A stretch of DNA of 64,000 nt from B30-G6 sp964633115 (GTDB taxonomy: Bacteria; Desulfobacterota; Desulfobacteria; Desulfobacterales; B30-G6), in contig CAZWEO010000008.1 of NCBI GenBank assembly GCA_964633115.1, forward strand, positions 1-64,000, given 5' to 3'. The notes under the pieces were generated by a model. That model was given only the letters and a program-made list of their open reading frames with translations. It searched no databases and was not told where the DNA came from. Position numbers and translations under genes: made by a program. Shown in pieces: positions 39,219-47,977 of this stretch (positions within the stretch are counted from its first letter, which is position 1; the number at the start of each line of letters is the position of its first letter).

Positions 39219-40115
39219 CTATCCCAAAACGATACCGATTGAAAGCAGCACATTATAGAGCAGCGAAAAGGCGGCTGTTTTAGCCAGAACGGCATTTAAA
39301 GCAGGAGAAATCGGACTATTCCAGACCAAGCGGATCAGCGCCCAGCACCAAGGGAAACACAACCAGGTCAATAAGATCCAAACAGAGGTCCACCCGATAT
39401 TCCAGCAGATGAATGGTATGACAAAAGCGGACAAGAGTAGCAAGGTGTATTCCAGTTTTGACCCTTTCTCACCCAACAATACGGCCAATGTATGTTTGCC
39501 TGCCTTGTGATCCGTGTGAACATCTCTCAAATTGTTTACCACAATGATGGCCGTAATGGGCAAGCCTACCATGACAGCCATAGCAAAGACACGCCATGGC
39601 AGCTGCAAGGTTTGGACATAATAGGTGCCACACACCGCCACCAAACCAAAAAAAATGAAAACAAATAGGTCTCCGAATCCATGGGAGGCCAGCGGATAGG
39701 GACCGCCGCTGTATCCCAAGGCGGCCAAAATGCATGCCGCACCAATGACAAGCACAGGCCAACCGCCGCGACTAACCAGATACAAACCAAGCACCATAGC
39801 TAAAGCCAAAGCACTCCACATGGCCGATTTAACCTTAGCGGACGAAATCAAACCGCTTTGGGTAACGCGTGTGGGGCCCAGGCGCTCTTGGGTGTCAATC
39901 CCCTTGATACTATCAAAGTAATCATTGGCCAGGTTGACACCAATTTGAAGCAGGAAGGCGATGCCCAAGGCACATAAGGCTGGTAGGATTGCTAAACCCT
40001 GATCGCTGAAGGCCAGGGCTGTGCCTACCAATACGGGTCCTGCTGCAGCCGGAAGTGTTTTGGGTCGGACGGCCAGTATCCAAGTATGGAGATCAGCCAT
40101 GGCTGTCGCTCTCAT
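39219..40115 (-). CDS. menA: 1,4-dihydroxy-2-naphthoate polyprenyltransferase
   Basis: This 298-residue UbiA-superfamily membrane prenyltransferase has eight to nine helices. The MenA signatures are WILAVRPKTLPAAAGPVLVG at the N-terminus, the first Asp-rich motif NLANDYFDSIKGID and the second NNLRDVHTDHKAGKHTLAV. It attaches the polyprenyl tail to DHNA in menaquinone synthesis. The start ATG 40115 overlaps the stop of the ABC permease by 4 bp (translational coupling). That coupling to a NitT/TauT-like transporter is unusual; no other men genes lie in the window. Confidence 0.9.
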   Translation of the reverse strand: MRATAMADLHTWILAVRPKTLPAAAGPVLVGTALAFSDQGLAILPALCALGIAFLLQIGVNLANDYFDSIKGIDTQERLGPTRVTQSGLISSAKVKSAMWSALALAMVLGLYLVSRGGWPVLVIGAACILAALGYSGGPYPLASHGFGDLFVFIFFGLVAVCGTYYVQTLQLPWRVFAMAVMVGLPITAIIVVNNLRDVHTDHKAGKHTLAVLLGEKGSKLEYTLLLLSAFVIPFICWNIGWTSVWILLTWLCFPWCWALIRLVWNSPISPALNAVLAKTAAFSLLYNVLLSIGIVLG

Positions 40116-40861
40116 CCTTTCTGATATTTACACAGGCGTGATTCAAGACTCGATATACAAAAATAGAGCAGGAGCCCCAGCAGGCTCATGGCCAATATAC
40201 CAGCATACATTTGCGGGTATTGTAACACCTGATAGGTTTCGATCACGATATAATACCCAAGGCCATACGATGTTAACGACTGCTCGGCTATGAACAACAC
40301 GGCGACAGCTGTCCCCACGCTGAGACGTAGCGCTGTCACAACGGCCGGTAGAGATGCCGGTAGATAAACATACCGAAATAATGCCCGTCGACCGGCCCCC
40401 AAAGATCTAACCGATAGGATTAACTCCGGATGCAGGTTTGCAGCTTCATCCCGGACTACAACTAAAATTTGAAAAAAAATGATTAGGGCAATCAAGAAAA
40501 TCTTGGATATATCGGTTATACCCATGAAGATATAGATTACGGGCAACAAAACGATCTTTGGAATCGGGTAAGTAATGGCGATCAAAGGCGCCATAACACG
40601 GTCGAGCTTAGGCATCTGTCCCAGAATCAGACCAATGGGTACGGCCGCTATAACCGCAATTAAAATGGCGGCCACCACACGCGCTGTACTAGCCAGAAAA
40701 TGCATCCCCAATTCGCGAAAAATGGATTGTATAAATATAGGTACCACAACCGTAGGTGCCGGCAAAATCGGCTGCCTAACTACCCAAGCTAAGACCTGCC
40801 AGATAACCGTAAACATGATGATCCCCAAAAGGGCTGACCTTAGGTTTATCTGTGGCCTCAT
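40112..40861 (-). CDS. ABC transporter permease, NitT/TauT (SsuC-like) type
   Basis: This 249-residue inner-membrane protein has about six helices and the EAA-type cytoplasmic loop ARSLGAGRRALFRYVYLPAS, here in the form SLGA...L-P-ASLP. The N-terminus (WQVLAWVVRQPILPAPTVV) is typical of the nitrate/sulfonate/bicarbonate permease family. It overlaps the ATPase gene upstream and menA downstream by 4 bp each. It forms a transporter with the two upstream genes; the substrate is unknown. Confidence 0.88.
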   Translation of the reverse strand: MRPQINLRSALLGIIMFTVIWQVLAWVVRQPILPAPTVVVPIFIQSIFRELGMHFLASTARVVAAILIAVIAAVPIGLILGQMPKLDRVMAPLIAITYPIPKIVLLPVIYIFMGITDISKIFLIALIIFFQILVVVRDEAANLHPELILSVRSLGAGRRALFRYVYLPASLPAVVTALRLSVGTAVAVLFIAEQSLTSYGLGYYIVIETYQVLQYPQMYAGILAMSLLGLLLYFCISSLESRLCKYQKG

Positions 40862-41643
40862 ATCAAATCTCCGAGGATGTTATGCAGGTAGTCACATTGA
40901 TCCCTGAACTGACGCTGATAACGGTATTCAGGATTGCAAGCATCACTATTCTCGATGATGCGCGCGTGCCGGTTGCCGCCCAGGTTTAATGCCAGAATTT
41001 GTTTGCCCATGGTAACCGCCACTTCTATGTCATGGGTCACAATGATGGTGGTTAGATTACCATCCTCACCCAAATTGAGAATCAGCTCTTGAAGATCCTG
41101 TCGCGTGGGCGCATCCAGGGCAGAAAACGGCTCATCCAACATGAGTAGATCCGGTTGCATGCCCAAGGTCCGGGCAATGGCTGTCCGCTGGCGCTGTCCG
41201 CGGGATAGCTGGGACGGATATTGGGACTGCAGGTGCTGTATGCTTAGTTTTTCCAGCCAATAGTGAATCCGTTGATCTGCCTCATGCATTGTCAGTTTTT
41301 CGTCAATGGGTGCATGGCGTCCGTCCGAGCCGTAAAAACCGCGTACGGTCAGCCCCAAGCGGGCATTTTGATAAACCGTGGCCCATGGCAGCAGGCCGTG
41401 ATCCTGGAGTACCAGCCCGCTGCGCGGTCGCGGTGCTGTAACAGGCTTATTCTCAATGCGGATATGGCCTTTTTGGGGCATGTACAAACCGGCCAGGAGA
41501 TACAAGAGACTGGTTTTCCCACAACCGGATGGACCGATCACAGCCCAGGTATGCCCCTTGGCGATATGCCAGGAAAATTCGTCAAATATGGGTGGCCCGT
41601 TCGCGTAGGCAAAGCGTATATTCTGTATATCGATCATTCCCAT
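40858..41643 (-). CDS. ABC transporter ATP-binding protein, NitT/TauT (SsuB-like) type
   Basis: This 261-residue ATPase has Walker A GPSGCGKTS (about residues 36-44), the Q-loop VLQDHGLLPWATV, signature LSRGQRQRTAIARTL, Walker B LLMLDEPFSALDAP and the H-loop VTHDIEVAV. It energises the permease encoded just downstream (4-bp overlap). The short insert between the Q-loop and signature (FYGSDGRHAPIDEKLTMHE) is longer than usual. Confidence 0.9.
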   Translation of the reverse strand: MGMIDIQNIRFAYANGPPIFDEFSWHIAKGHTWAVIGPSGCGKTSLLYLLAGLYMPQKGHIRIENKPVTAPRPRSGLVLQDHGLLPWATVYQNARLGLTVRGFYGSDGRHAPIDEKLTMHEADQRIHYWLEKLSIQHLQSQYPSQLSRGQRQRTAIARTLGMQPDLLMLDEPFSALDAPTRQDLQELILNLGEDGNLTTIIVTHDIEVAVTMGKQILALNLGGNRHARIIENSDACNPEYRYQRQFRDQCDYLHNILGDLI

Positions 41644-41663
41644 ACCTTGATTTGCTGGAGGAA

Positions 41664-42638
41664 TCAGGGCAAAAAATCCCGAGAAACCGAAGCCTCATAT
41701 GCTAAAGGTGCTTTGATCAGGTTTCGCGTGGTCATCCAGTTCATCACATCCGACCATTGGGCTTTATCGGGTACTTCGCTGCGTGGATATTGGGGAATAC
41801 TGAATGTCGTTTGAACATTTTTGGGTACCCGTATCTTTTTCAACAAAAGGCTCCGGTACGATTCTGGATCGGCATTGATATCTGCGGCAGCGCGATCCCA
41901 GGCGCGCAAAAATGCCCGAACTGCAGCAGGACGCTGGTCCAGCGTCTGAATCCCAAAGGTCAAAACACTCACACTGTAACGGGTATGCATGCTGTCATCC
42001 AAAATCAGTCCGGCTCCGGCCAACATGGCACTTTTTGCCAATGGATCCGGTAGCGTGGCGGCCTGAATGCGGCCCTGCATGAGTAATTGATAACGCTCTG
42101 GAATTACGGGGATGGATTTCATCTTGACATCATGTGCGCGAAGATTTTCCATTGCCAACAGCCGATCGGTTACGTACTCGATGATAGTGTTTCTGGAAAT
42201 TCCGATGGACTTGCCCCTTAGTTTGTCCACAGAATCTATATCGCTACCGGGTGCCGCCAGGATGCGGAATAATGGAAAGTCCGGGTATGCCTTTCTGGCC
42301 GCCGCGATGATCCTTACCTGGATCTTGTGGCGGTTAAAATTGGCGGCGCTGATCATTTCATTGAGCATCCCGTCAATTTCGCCGGCCTGCATGAGCTGAT
42401 CGCGCTCCAAACCGCTGCCTACCGGGATTGCTTTAACCGCAACCTGATTCTCATGGAAATAGCCATTTTTTTCAGCCACATAAAACGGTAATGCATCCAG
42501 GATCGGCAGTAGGGCAATTTTTAGGGGCCGGCTTTCAGCCGCCTGGCTGTCGGTCACCGGCATCAGGTTGAATATCCCTAGGCTCAGAAACAGGGACACA
42601 ACGAACAAATGACATAACAAACGCTTAAAGATTTTCAA
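41664..42638 (-). CDS. ABC transporter substrate-binding protein, NMT1/SsuA-like
   Basis: I start it at TTG 42638, which follows GGAGGG at a normal distance; an earlier TTG at 42653 lies inside that ribosome-binding region. The product of 324 residues has a signal peptide (MKIFKRLLCHLFVVSLFLSL ... SQA), then LKIALLPILDALPFYVAEKNG, the family's N-terminal binding lobe, and IDGMLNEMISAANFN. It is a periplasmic protein for a small organic compound (thiamine precursors, sulfonates and aromatic acids are family examples). It is the first gene of the SBP-ATPase-permease-menA operon and starts about 140 bp after the CNCC ferredoxin gene. Confidence 0.85.
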   Translation of the reverse strand: MKIFKRLLCHLFVVSLFLSLGIFNLMPVTDSQAAESRPLKIALLPILDALPFYVAEKNGYFHENQVAVKAIPVGSGLERDQLMQAGEIDGMLNEMISAANFNRHKIQVRIIAAARKAYPDFPLFRILAAPGSDIDSVDKLRGKSIGISRNTIIEYVTDRLLAMENLRAHDVKMKSIPVIPERYQLLMQGRIQAATLPDPLAKSAMLAGAGLILDDSMHTRYSVSVLTFGIQTLDQRPAAVRAFLRAWDRAAADINADPESYRSLLLKKIRVPKNVQTTFSIPQYPRSEVPDKAQWSDVMNWMTTRNLIKAPLAYEASVSRDFLP

Positions 42639-42792
42639 GATACCTCCCTCCAATACACCATTTATCCCAGGAAAAGGTTTGACTGGTTTAAAATATACCC
42701 CGCTGGAGGGTCATAACAAATATTTGGGGGCGGAGCAAAGATTTCTATATAAACCGGGACAGGTGGAAGCATGAAAAGTTGAACCGTTTAAT

Positions 42793-44073
42793 TTAGGAAT
42801 GGCGTTGTACCAATGTTTCCAGGTAGCGTGATTTTACCTGCTGGCTCGCCAGAGCCCTTTCAATGGGCGGCAAACGCAATATGGCACCGAGCACGGCCGC
42901 CAAAGCGCGATGATGCCATAAAACCCGGTTATCGAAGATCAGGTGTTGCAGTTTACCGCGTTCCAATGCCATCACCACGGCCCGATGCGTGCCGTTCAAC
43001 GGGGTAATCACCCGCTGCGGACGGGAAGTCATCGATAGGGATGTCGTTTTCGTGCAAGCCCGAACGCAGACCCCGCATCCCAGACAGCGGTCCTCAGCCA
43101 CACGGGCCGTTTTCTTTTTGGGGTGATGCGGATCGTTGGCGGACACCAGGGTCATGGCCTCCACCGGGCAGAGTGCCACGCATTTGCCGCAGCCACTGCA
43201 GGTATCCATATCTATTTGTGGTAAAAAATTGGTGGTATGAATCGGACGGAGGGTCGCGAAGCGTCTCTGTGCAATCAAGGCTTCGCAGCAGCATCCACAG
43301 CAATTGCAGATAAAATTTACCCCTTCGCGCACGTTTTCGCCAAACTGGACCAGGTTGGCTTCATGGGCCTGAGCCAACAGGTCCAGGCCTTCTGACACAT
43401 CCACTTGACGCGCATGTCCATGCCGGATTAACGCGGATGCCGTGGTGTTGAAGGTCATGCAGATATCCATGGGCGCCTCACAGGCACGCTCCTTATGCAT
43501 CATCTTGTGACGGCAGTAGCACATGCTGATACCGCGGTGGCTGGCCGTTTTAATAACATCGCTGGCACGCTCGTAATCCAGCACATGCAGGGCATGTTCC
43601 GCAGATAGTGCTGGTTCGTGGACAAAGGTGCGACCCAGTTGAGTCTCACCTTTGGTAAATAGTTCGCGGACAAAATCTTCTTCCACGTTGAGATACTCAT
43701 AGAAAAGCTCGCCCAGCAGTTTTTGGTCAATATCGTCGCGGATGCGCATCATGGAGAACTCAAAAAATCCCGCCATGGGCGGGGGCAAAACATATTGTAT
43801 CTCTCCCTTGACCGGCATGTCCACCAACAGGGCCTTTTGGGCCAGGCCTTCCAGAAATTTACGCGATTCGTTTTCCGACACCTTCCAGATTTGGGCCGCT
43901 TTGCGGGCAGTGAACGGTTTGATGGGCAGCAGGGAAACGCGCTCGGCCTCCTTTTCTTCGAATAGCACCATCAGGATTTTGGTCAGTAGTTTGGAAGGGG
44001 GCGCCCCTTGCGGATAGCGATTCAGACGCTCGGTCAAGCGTCGGTAGGCAGATTGTTGGACTGTATGACCCAT
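42793..44073 (-). CDS. Large CNCC-type 4Fe-4S protein
   Basis: This 426-residue soluble protein begins with an N-terminal winged-helix-like region (about residues 50-85, FTARKAAQIWKVSENESRKF). A conserved middle carries CYCRHKMMHKERAC (about 190-203) and ICMTFN, then the CNCCGCCC cluster (about 260-267) and two ferredoxin sites, CSGCGKCVALCP and CLGCGVCVRACT (last proline replaced by Thr). It resembles proteins found near heterodisulfide-reductase-like and catabolic loci in Desulfobacterota. It lies between the LivK terminator and the NitT-like transporter, so it may be its own transcription unit. The N-terminal helix-turn-helix raises the option of a redox-sensing regulator. Confidence 0.8.
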   Translation of the reverse strand: MGHTVQQSAYRRLTERLNRYPQGAPPSKLLTKILMVLFEEKEAERVSLLPIKPFTARKAAQIWKVSENESRKFLEGLAQKALLVDMPVKGEIQYVLPPPMAGFFEFSMMRIRDDIDQKLLGELFYEYLNVEEDFVRELFTKGETQLGRTFVHEPALSAEHALHVLDYERASDVIKTASHRGISMCYCRHKMMHKERACEAPMDICMTFNTTASALIRHGHARQVDVSEGLDLLAQAHEANLVQFGENVREGVNFICNCCGCCCEALIAQRRFATLRPIHTTNFLPQIDMDTCSGCGKCVALCPVEAMTLVSANDPHHPKKKTARVAEDRCLGCGVCVRACTKTTSLSMTSRPQRVITPLNGTHRAVVMALERGKLQHLIFDNRVLWHHRALAAVLGAILRLPPIERALASQQVKSRYLETLVQRHS

Positions 44074-44146
44074 GTTACACTGAAGTATTGGGAATTATAA
44101 TTCTAAGGTAACCATAATAATAGCGGATATCGTAATCATTGCAAAC

Positions 44147-44187
44147 AAAATCCGCATGAAATTCGTTGAGAATTTCATGCGGATTTT
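44147..44187 (-). terminator. Hairpin terminator after livK
   Basis: AAAATCCGCATGAAATTC (44147-44164) pairs perfectly with 44170-44187, loop GTTGA. It lies 36 bp past the livK stop in the direction of transcription and before the next minus-strand gene. The A/T ends would give a U-rich 3' side. Confidence 0.82.
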
Positions 44188-44223
44188 TGTTGTTTATTCA
44201 TAAAAAATGCTATGCATTTTTTA

Positions 44224-45444
44224 TTATTTGATCCAACGTGGTGTGATGAAACTGCCCTTTGCGTACGGTGTCAGGGGCGGATCGGTGAAAATAGGCACCA
44301 ACTCTCCCTTTTGCACCTGGTAATGCACTACGGGTGAGCTCGGCTGTGCCCGCATGACATTGTCTTTATCCCATTCCATCAAACCCTGATGCCCTTCATA
44401 ACCATTCTTCTGAAGATATGCGTTAACAGCCTTGAAATCATAAGCGTCTCCTACCTTTTCGGCAGCATTGGCCCAGGCATAGACGGCAGTATAGAAGATC
44501 CAGGCGCCGGCCGGAACCTGATGTTTGTAAAGGCCCACAAACTTGTCTACCCAGGCTTGCCCGGCGGCATTAGGTGCCCAGGGGGCCGGCAGGCCGGCAG
44601 GCATTTCACCCACTACCCCATCTGCCTGGCTGCCCATGGCATCCACAACCTCACGCGGCGTAATACCCCAACCAATACTGACAATTGAGTTGGTGGGTCT
44701 TTTCAGAAACTGTTGTAGGAACGTGATGTTTTCCTGGCCACTGGCGATTTCAAAATGGATTAGGGCCGGTTTGATCCTACGGATCTGAGAAAGAATAACG
44801 CCCCATTCGTTGGTACCATAGGGGACCGTTTCTTGCTTTGAAATTTTCCAGCCGATCTTCTCAAAATTTGTTTTCAGAGTTTGCATCACCTCAAGACCCC
44901 AGGAGTCATCGGTATTGATGATCACCATCTTTTTGTTCGGGTATTTGTAAGGCAGGTTTGATAGCGCTCGAAACATGCTTATGGCCTGACCGGGCCCATC
45001 GGGTGTCATTTGATAAATGTTGTAATATTTTACAGGATCTGACATCATAATTTCCACTGCAGCGGCAGAGCCGTCATCGGCAAAAAATGGCGCATCGTAC
45101 TTTCCATATGCTTGTACATCCTGGCCCCATCCTGCCCAACCAGCGAATACTGCGGCCACCTTTTTCTGACCACATAGATAATCAGCCGCCTGCATCACGA
45201 TTTCCGGTTCAAAGCCTTTTGAATCAAAGCGAAAAATCTCAAGCTGCTTTCCCAAAACACCTCCTGATGCATTGATCTCGTCGATAGCCATCTTGATGCC
45301 CTTGTAATAATCTGCAGCCGAACCTGCAGCCCATCCGGTCATCGGACCCGGGAGGCCGACCGGTATGGTATCTGCGGCCATCGCTGCTGGGGTTAAAAAT
45401 AGACAGATCGCCATAACCATTGTCAATAAACTCATTTTTCTCAT
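44224..45444 (-). CDS. livK: Branched-chain-type ABC transporter substrate-binding protein (LivK-like)
   Basis: This 406-residue periplasmic protein has a signal peptide (MRKMSLLTMVMAICLFLTPA, cleavage after AMA) and a Peripla_BP_6 fold: IPVGLPGPMTGWAAGSAADY, KGIKMAIDEINASGGVLGKQ. It is longer than E. coli LivK (about 370) and belongs to the wide group that binds amides, aromatic acids or other polar metabolites as well as amino acids. GGGGAGGGATCAC precedes ATG 45444. It is the last gene of the liv cluster, downstream of livM and followed by a terminator. The presence of the catabolic genes just upstream suggests that its ligand is the substrate of that pathway. Confidence 0.87.
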   Translation of the reverse strand: MRKMSLLTMVMAICLFLTPAAMAADTIPVGLPGPMTGWAAGSAADYYKGIKMAIDEINASGGVLGKQLEIFRFDSKGFEPEIVMQAADYLCGQKKVAAVFAGWAGWGQDVQAYGKYDAPFFADDGSAAAVEIMMSDPVKYYNIYQMTPDGPGQAISMFRALSNLPYKYPNKKMVIINTDDSWGLEVMQTLKTNFEKIGWKISKQETVPYGTNEWGVILSQIRRIKPALIHFEIASGQENITFLQQFLKRPTNSIVSIGWGITPREVVDAMGSQADGVVGEMPAGLPAPWAPNAAGQAWVDKFVGLYKHQVPAGAWIFYTAVYAWANAAEKVGDAYDFKAVNAYLQKNGYEGHQGLMEWDKDNVMRAQPSSPVVHYQVQKGELVPIFTDPPLTPYAKGSFITPRWIK

Positions 45445-45535
45445 GTGATCCCTCCCCTTTTTGTTAAATGATCAGGTTAATTGAACTCATATGATTGACG
45501 CCGAGGTATTTAAACTTGCTTATCGAAACTTGTCA

Positions 45536-46498
45536 TCAAGTTGACATGTTACGGGTTGACCGTTTCAAAAATGGACCCATTACACCGTTGGGAAGAGCCA
45601 GCACCAGCACAACCACCAGGCCTCCCATGGTCACAGCCCGGTAGGCCCCCAGGGGCGACATCAATTCACTGCTAGCCACAACCAAAAAAGCACCGATGAT
45701 GGCCCCTGGGAAATGACCCAGGCCCCCCACCAGCAACATGACCATCAATATACTGAACAAATCCAGATCCAACATGCGGTGGGAAAGCGTTCCATAGAAA
45801 TGGCCATAAAATCCGCCAATTATACCGGTTAGAAAAGAGGTCAAAGCAAAAACCATAAGTTTGTATTTAAAAGCGCTGACCCCCAGGCTCATAGCAAAAT
45901 CCTGGGAATCCTTCAGGGCCAGAAAGGCTACGCCCCAATATGACTTGATCATAAACATGATTGTCAGGGCACACGCCAGGGATACCAGTAAAATCAGGTA
46001 GAAAGTGGGAACAATATTTGCTGAGCTGAATGAATACCCAAACAGATTGACAGGCGGGATGTTTAACAAACCCCATGAGCCTTTCGTTCCCAGTGCAAGC
46101 CCTATTTCTCCTTTTATAACCGCTTGCAGCGCCATGTGTACCCCAAATGTTACCAAAGCGACGTAGGGACCTGCTAGGCGCAGGCATGGTAATCCCACCA
46201 GGATACCCATCCCAGCCGTAAAAATTCCGGCAAGCATGATCGATATAACCGGCGTAACATGAAAATTAATAGCCAAAATGGCTGAACAATAAGCGCCCAT
46301 GACGAAAAATGCCACCTGACCAAATGAAAAGATACCGGCAAACCCCATCATGACATCCCAGCAGGAGGCCACTACAGCCCATATCAAACACATGATCAGG
46401 ATGTTCATAAAAAATGGGACATCCCCCACAAATATAGGCAGAATCGCTATGATTCCATAACAAACCCCAATAATAACCGCCATGCTCTTTAGCTGCAT
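45536..46498 (-). CDS. livM: Branched-chain-type ABC transporter permease (LivM-like)
   Basis: This 320-residue inner-membrane protein of about ten helices carries the LivM-type segments GFAGIFSFGQVAFFVMGAYC and GLPCLRLAGPYVALVTFG, and AFLALKDSQDFAMSLGVSAF (the EAA-like loop). It forms a heterodimer with LivH. It starts three bases after the livH stop (46502/46498), so it is translationally coupled. Length and order (livH-livM-livK) are normal. Confidence 0.9.
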   Translation of the reverse strand: MQLKSMAVIIGVCYGIIAILPIFVGDVPFFMNILIMCLIWAVVASCWDVMMGFAGIFSFGQVAFFVMGAYCSAILAINFHVTPVISIMLAGIFTAGMGILVGLPCLRLAGPYVALVTFGVHMALQAVIKGEIGLALGTKGSWGLLNIPPVNLFGYSFSSANIVPTFYLILLVSLACALTIMFMIKSYWGVAFLALKDSQDFAMSLGVSAFKYKLMVFALTSFLTGIIGGFYGHFYGTLSHRMLDLDLFSILMVMLLVGGLGHFPGAIIGAFLVVASSELMSPLGAYRAVTMGGLVVVLVLALPNGVMGPFLKRSTRNMST

Positions 46499-46501
46499 AT
46501 C

Positions 46502-47404
46502 TTATTCACCTTTTCCCATCAAACCTTGGGGCCTGATCACCAGAGTAGCCAATAAAAGGATGAACAGGGCAATAATACCGTAGCTCAGCCCGAATACCCA
46601 ACCCACCAAGGCCTCCAGCATGCCGATAATAAAGGCTGCATAGAGCCCGCCGCGAATGGAACCCATTCCACCGAAGGCCGTCACGACCCAGGCCTTGATC
46701 ATAATGGCGCCACCTGACATGGGATTGATGAACCACTTTTGGCTTAATAATATGCCACCGAAGCCAACCATTACCGTTGAGATTGCAAACGTCGATGCAA
46801 AAATTCTCTCTTGCGGAATTCCGACTATTTTAGCACCCATTGGGTTCTGGGCCACCGCTTGAACCGCCATGCCAAGCCGCGTGTTGTTAAGCAGCCATCC
46901 AAAGAGCAGAACTCCCCCCAGGGACATGCCAAAAATCATAATATCCTGGTAGGCAAAAACCAACTGCCCCACCTCCAGGGTTCCCTCCAGAATAGGCGGC
47001 AGCGATTTTAATTTGGCGCCAAAGACAACTGTGTAAAGGCTGGTTAGAAAGAGTGCCAGTCCCAAGGTCAGCATCATGACCTTGTTTTCCCAGTCATCGC
47101 GTTTGCGCAACGGTGCGATCATCAGTTTTTCTAATGCGTATCCGACGGCAAACATCAGCGGCATCACCACGATCAGAACCGTTATGTACCCCCCGAATTG
47201 AAATCCGATACCAAACATGAGAATCCAGGCAAAATAGCCGCCGAGGTTGAAGAAGTCACCATAAGCAAAGTTGAAGGCCTTGGTGACACCGTAGACCAGT
47301 GTCATTCCTACAGCCATCAGGGCATATACGGAGCCCGTGGATAAACCGGCGATGATCACATCTGTGAATTCATACAGCAGTAAAATAGTGTCTTCGCTAA
47401 ACAT
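46502..47404 (-). CDS. livH: Branched-chain-type ABC transporter permease (LivH-like)
   Basis: This 300-residue membrane protein has the LivH signatures GLSTGSVYALMAVGMTLVYG near the N-terminus, NFAYGDFFNLGGYFA, and VAQNPMGAKIVGIPQERIFA (the EAA-like loop). ATG 47404 follows AAGGAAG. Between it and the ATPase genes upstream lies an inserted four-helix-bundle gene, so the liv cluster is split by about 570 bp. Confidence 0.9.
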   Translation of the reverse strand: MFSEDTILLLYEFTDVIIAGLSTGSVYALMAVGMTLVYGVTKAFNFAYGDFFNLGGYFAWILMFGIGFQFGGYITVLIVVMPLMFAVGYALEKLMIAPLRKRDDWENKVMMLTLGLALFLTSLYTVVFGAKLKSLPPILEGTLEVGQLVFAYQDIMIFGMSLGGVLLFGWLLNNTRLGMAVQAVAQNPMGAKIVGIPQERIFASTFAISTVMVGFGGILLSQKWFINPMSGGAIMIKAWVVTAFGGMGSIRGGLYAAFIIGMLEALVGWVFGLSYGIIALFILLLATLVIRPQGLMGKGE

Positions 47405-47532
47405 GGATTTTCACTTCCTTTTTAGAAGCATATTTACAACAAAAATAAATTCCAAAATTGCAAGTACCAAATAGCAAATAATTTCCAAAAAATAATTAAC
47501 AAACAAATCAATATACCAATGTTTATAGCTGA

Positions 47533-47898
47533 TTACTTCGATTTCTCAATAATGGATGACAGAATCTTTTTTAATTCTGTAGCTTCCTGTATTAAACTTT
47601 TTACTTCAACAGGATCATCTAATTGGTTTGTTTCATGTATCAATCTAAGCCAATATATGCTTTCCTTAGCCTCCTTGCGGCTAATTTTCATCCTCATTAA
47701 AAAGTCTTTTTTGCTTAATGATTCATTTGCTTCTCTATAATTAGCGCCAACCGAACCCGAAGATTTAACCAACTGTCTCACATCTTCGATATTGGCAATC
47801 GTTGTTGACAAAGATTTTACGAAAATTCTCACCGCTTTGGCGAATTGAAAAGTCCTTTCTTCTAGATCATAAGGTTTGGATATTCGATTTTTGGGCAT
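47533..47898 (-). CDS. Four-helix-bundle protein of the 23S rRNA intervening-sequence (IVP/S23) family
   Basis: This 121-residue helical protein with pI-basic N-terminus matches the TIGR02436-type IVP family: PYDLEERTFQFAKAVRIFVK, VRQLVKSSGSVGANYREANE and KISRKEAKESIYWLRLIHET. In some bacteria the gene lies inside rRNA introns; stand-alone copies like this one are common in environmental genomes, often dropped into unrelated operons. It is AT-rich compared with its neighbours and flanked by AT-rich non-coding DNA (47405-47532 and 47899-47977), as expected for a recent arrival. Function is unknown. Confidence 0.85.
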   Translation of the reverse strand: MPKNRISKPYDLEERTFQFAKAVRIFVKSLSTTIANIEDVRQLVKSSGSVGANYREANESLSKKDFLMRMKISRKEAKESIYWLRLIHETNQLDDPVEVKSLIQEATELKKILSSIIEKSK

Positions 47899-47977
47899 TG
47901 GGATTTATTTGTGATTTGTTTTTTGAGTCTTGGAAATTATGCTGCATTGTTAATATCGACCTTTTTAAGGTATAGGA

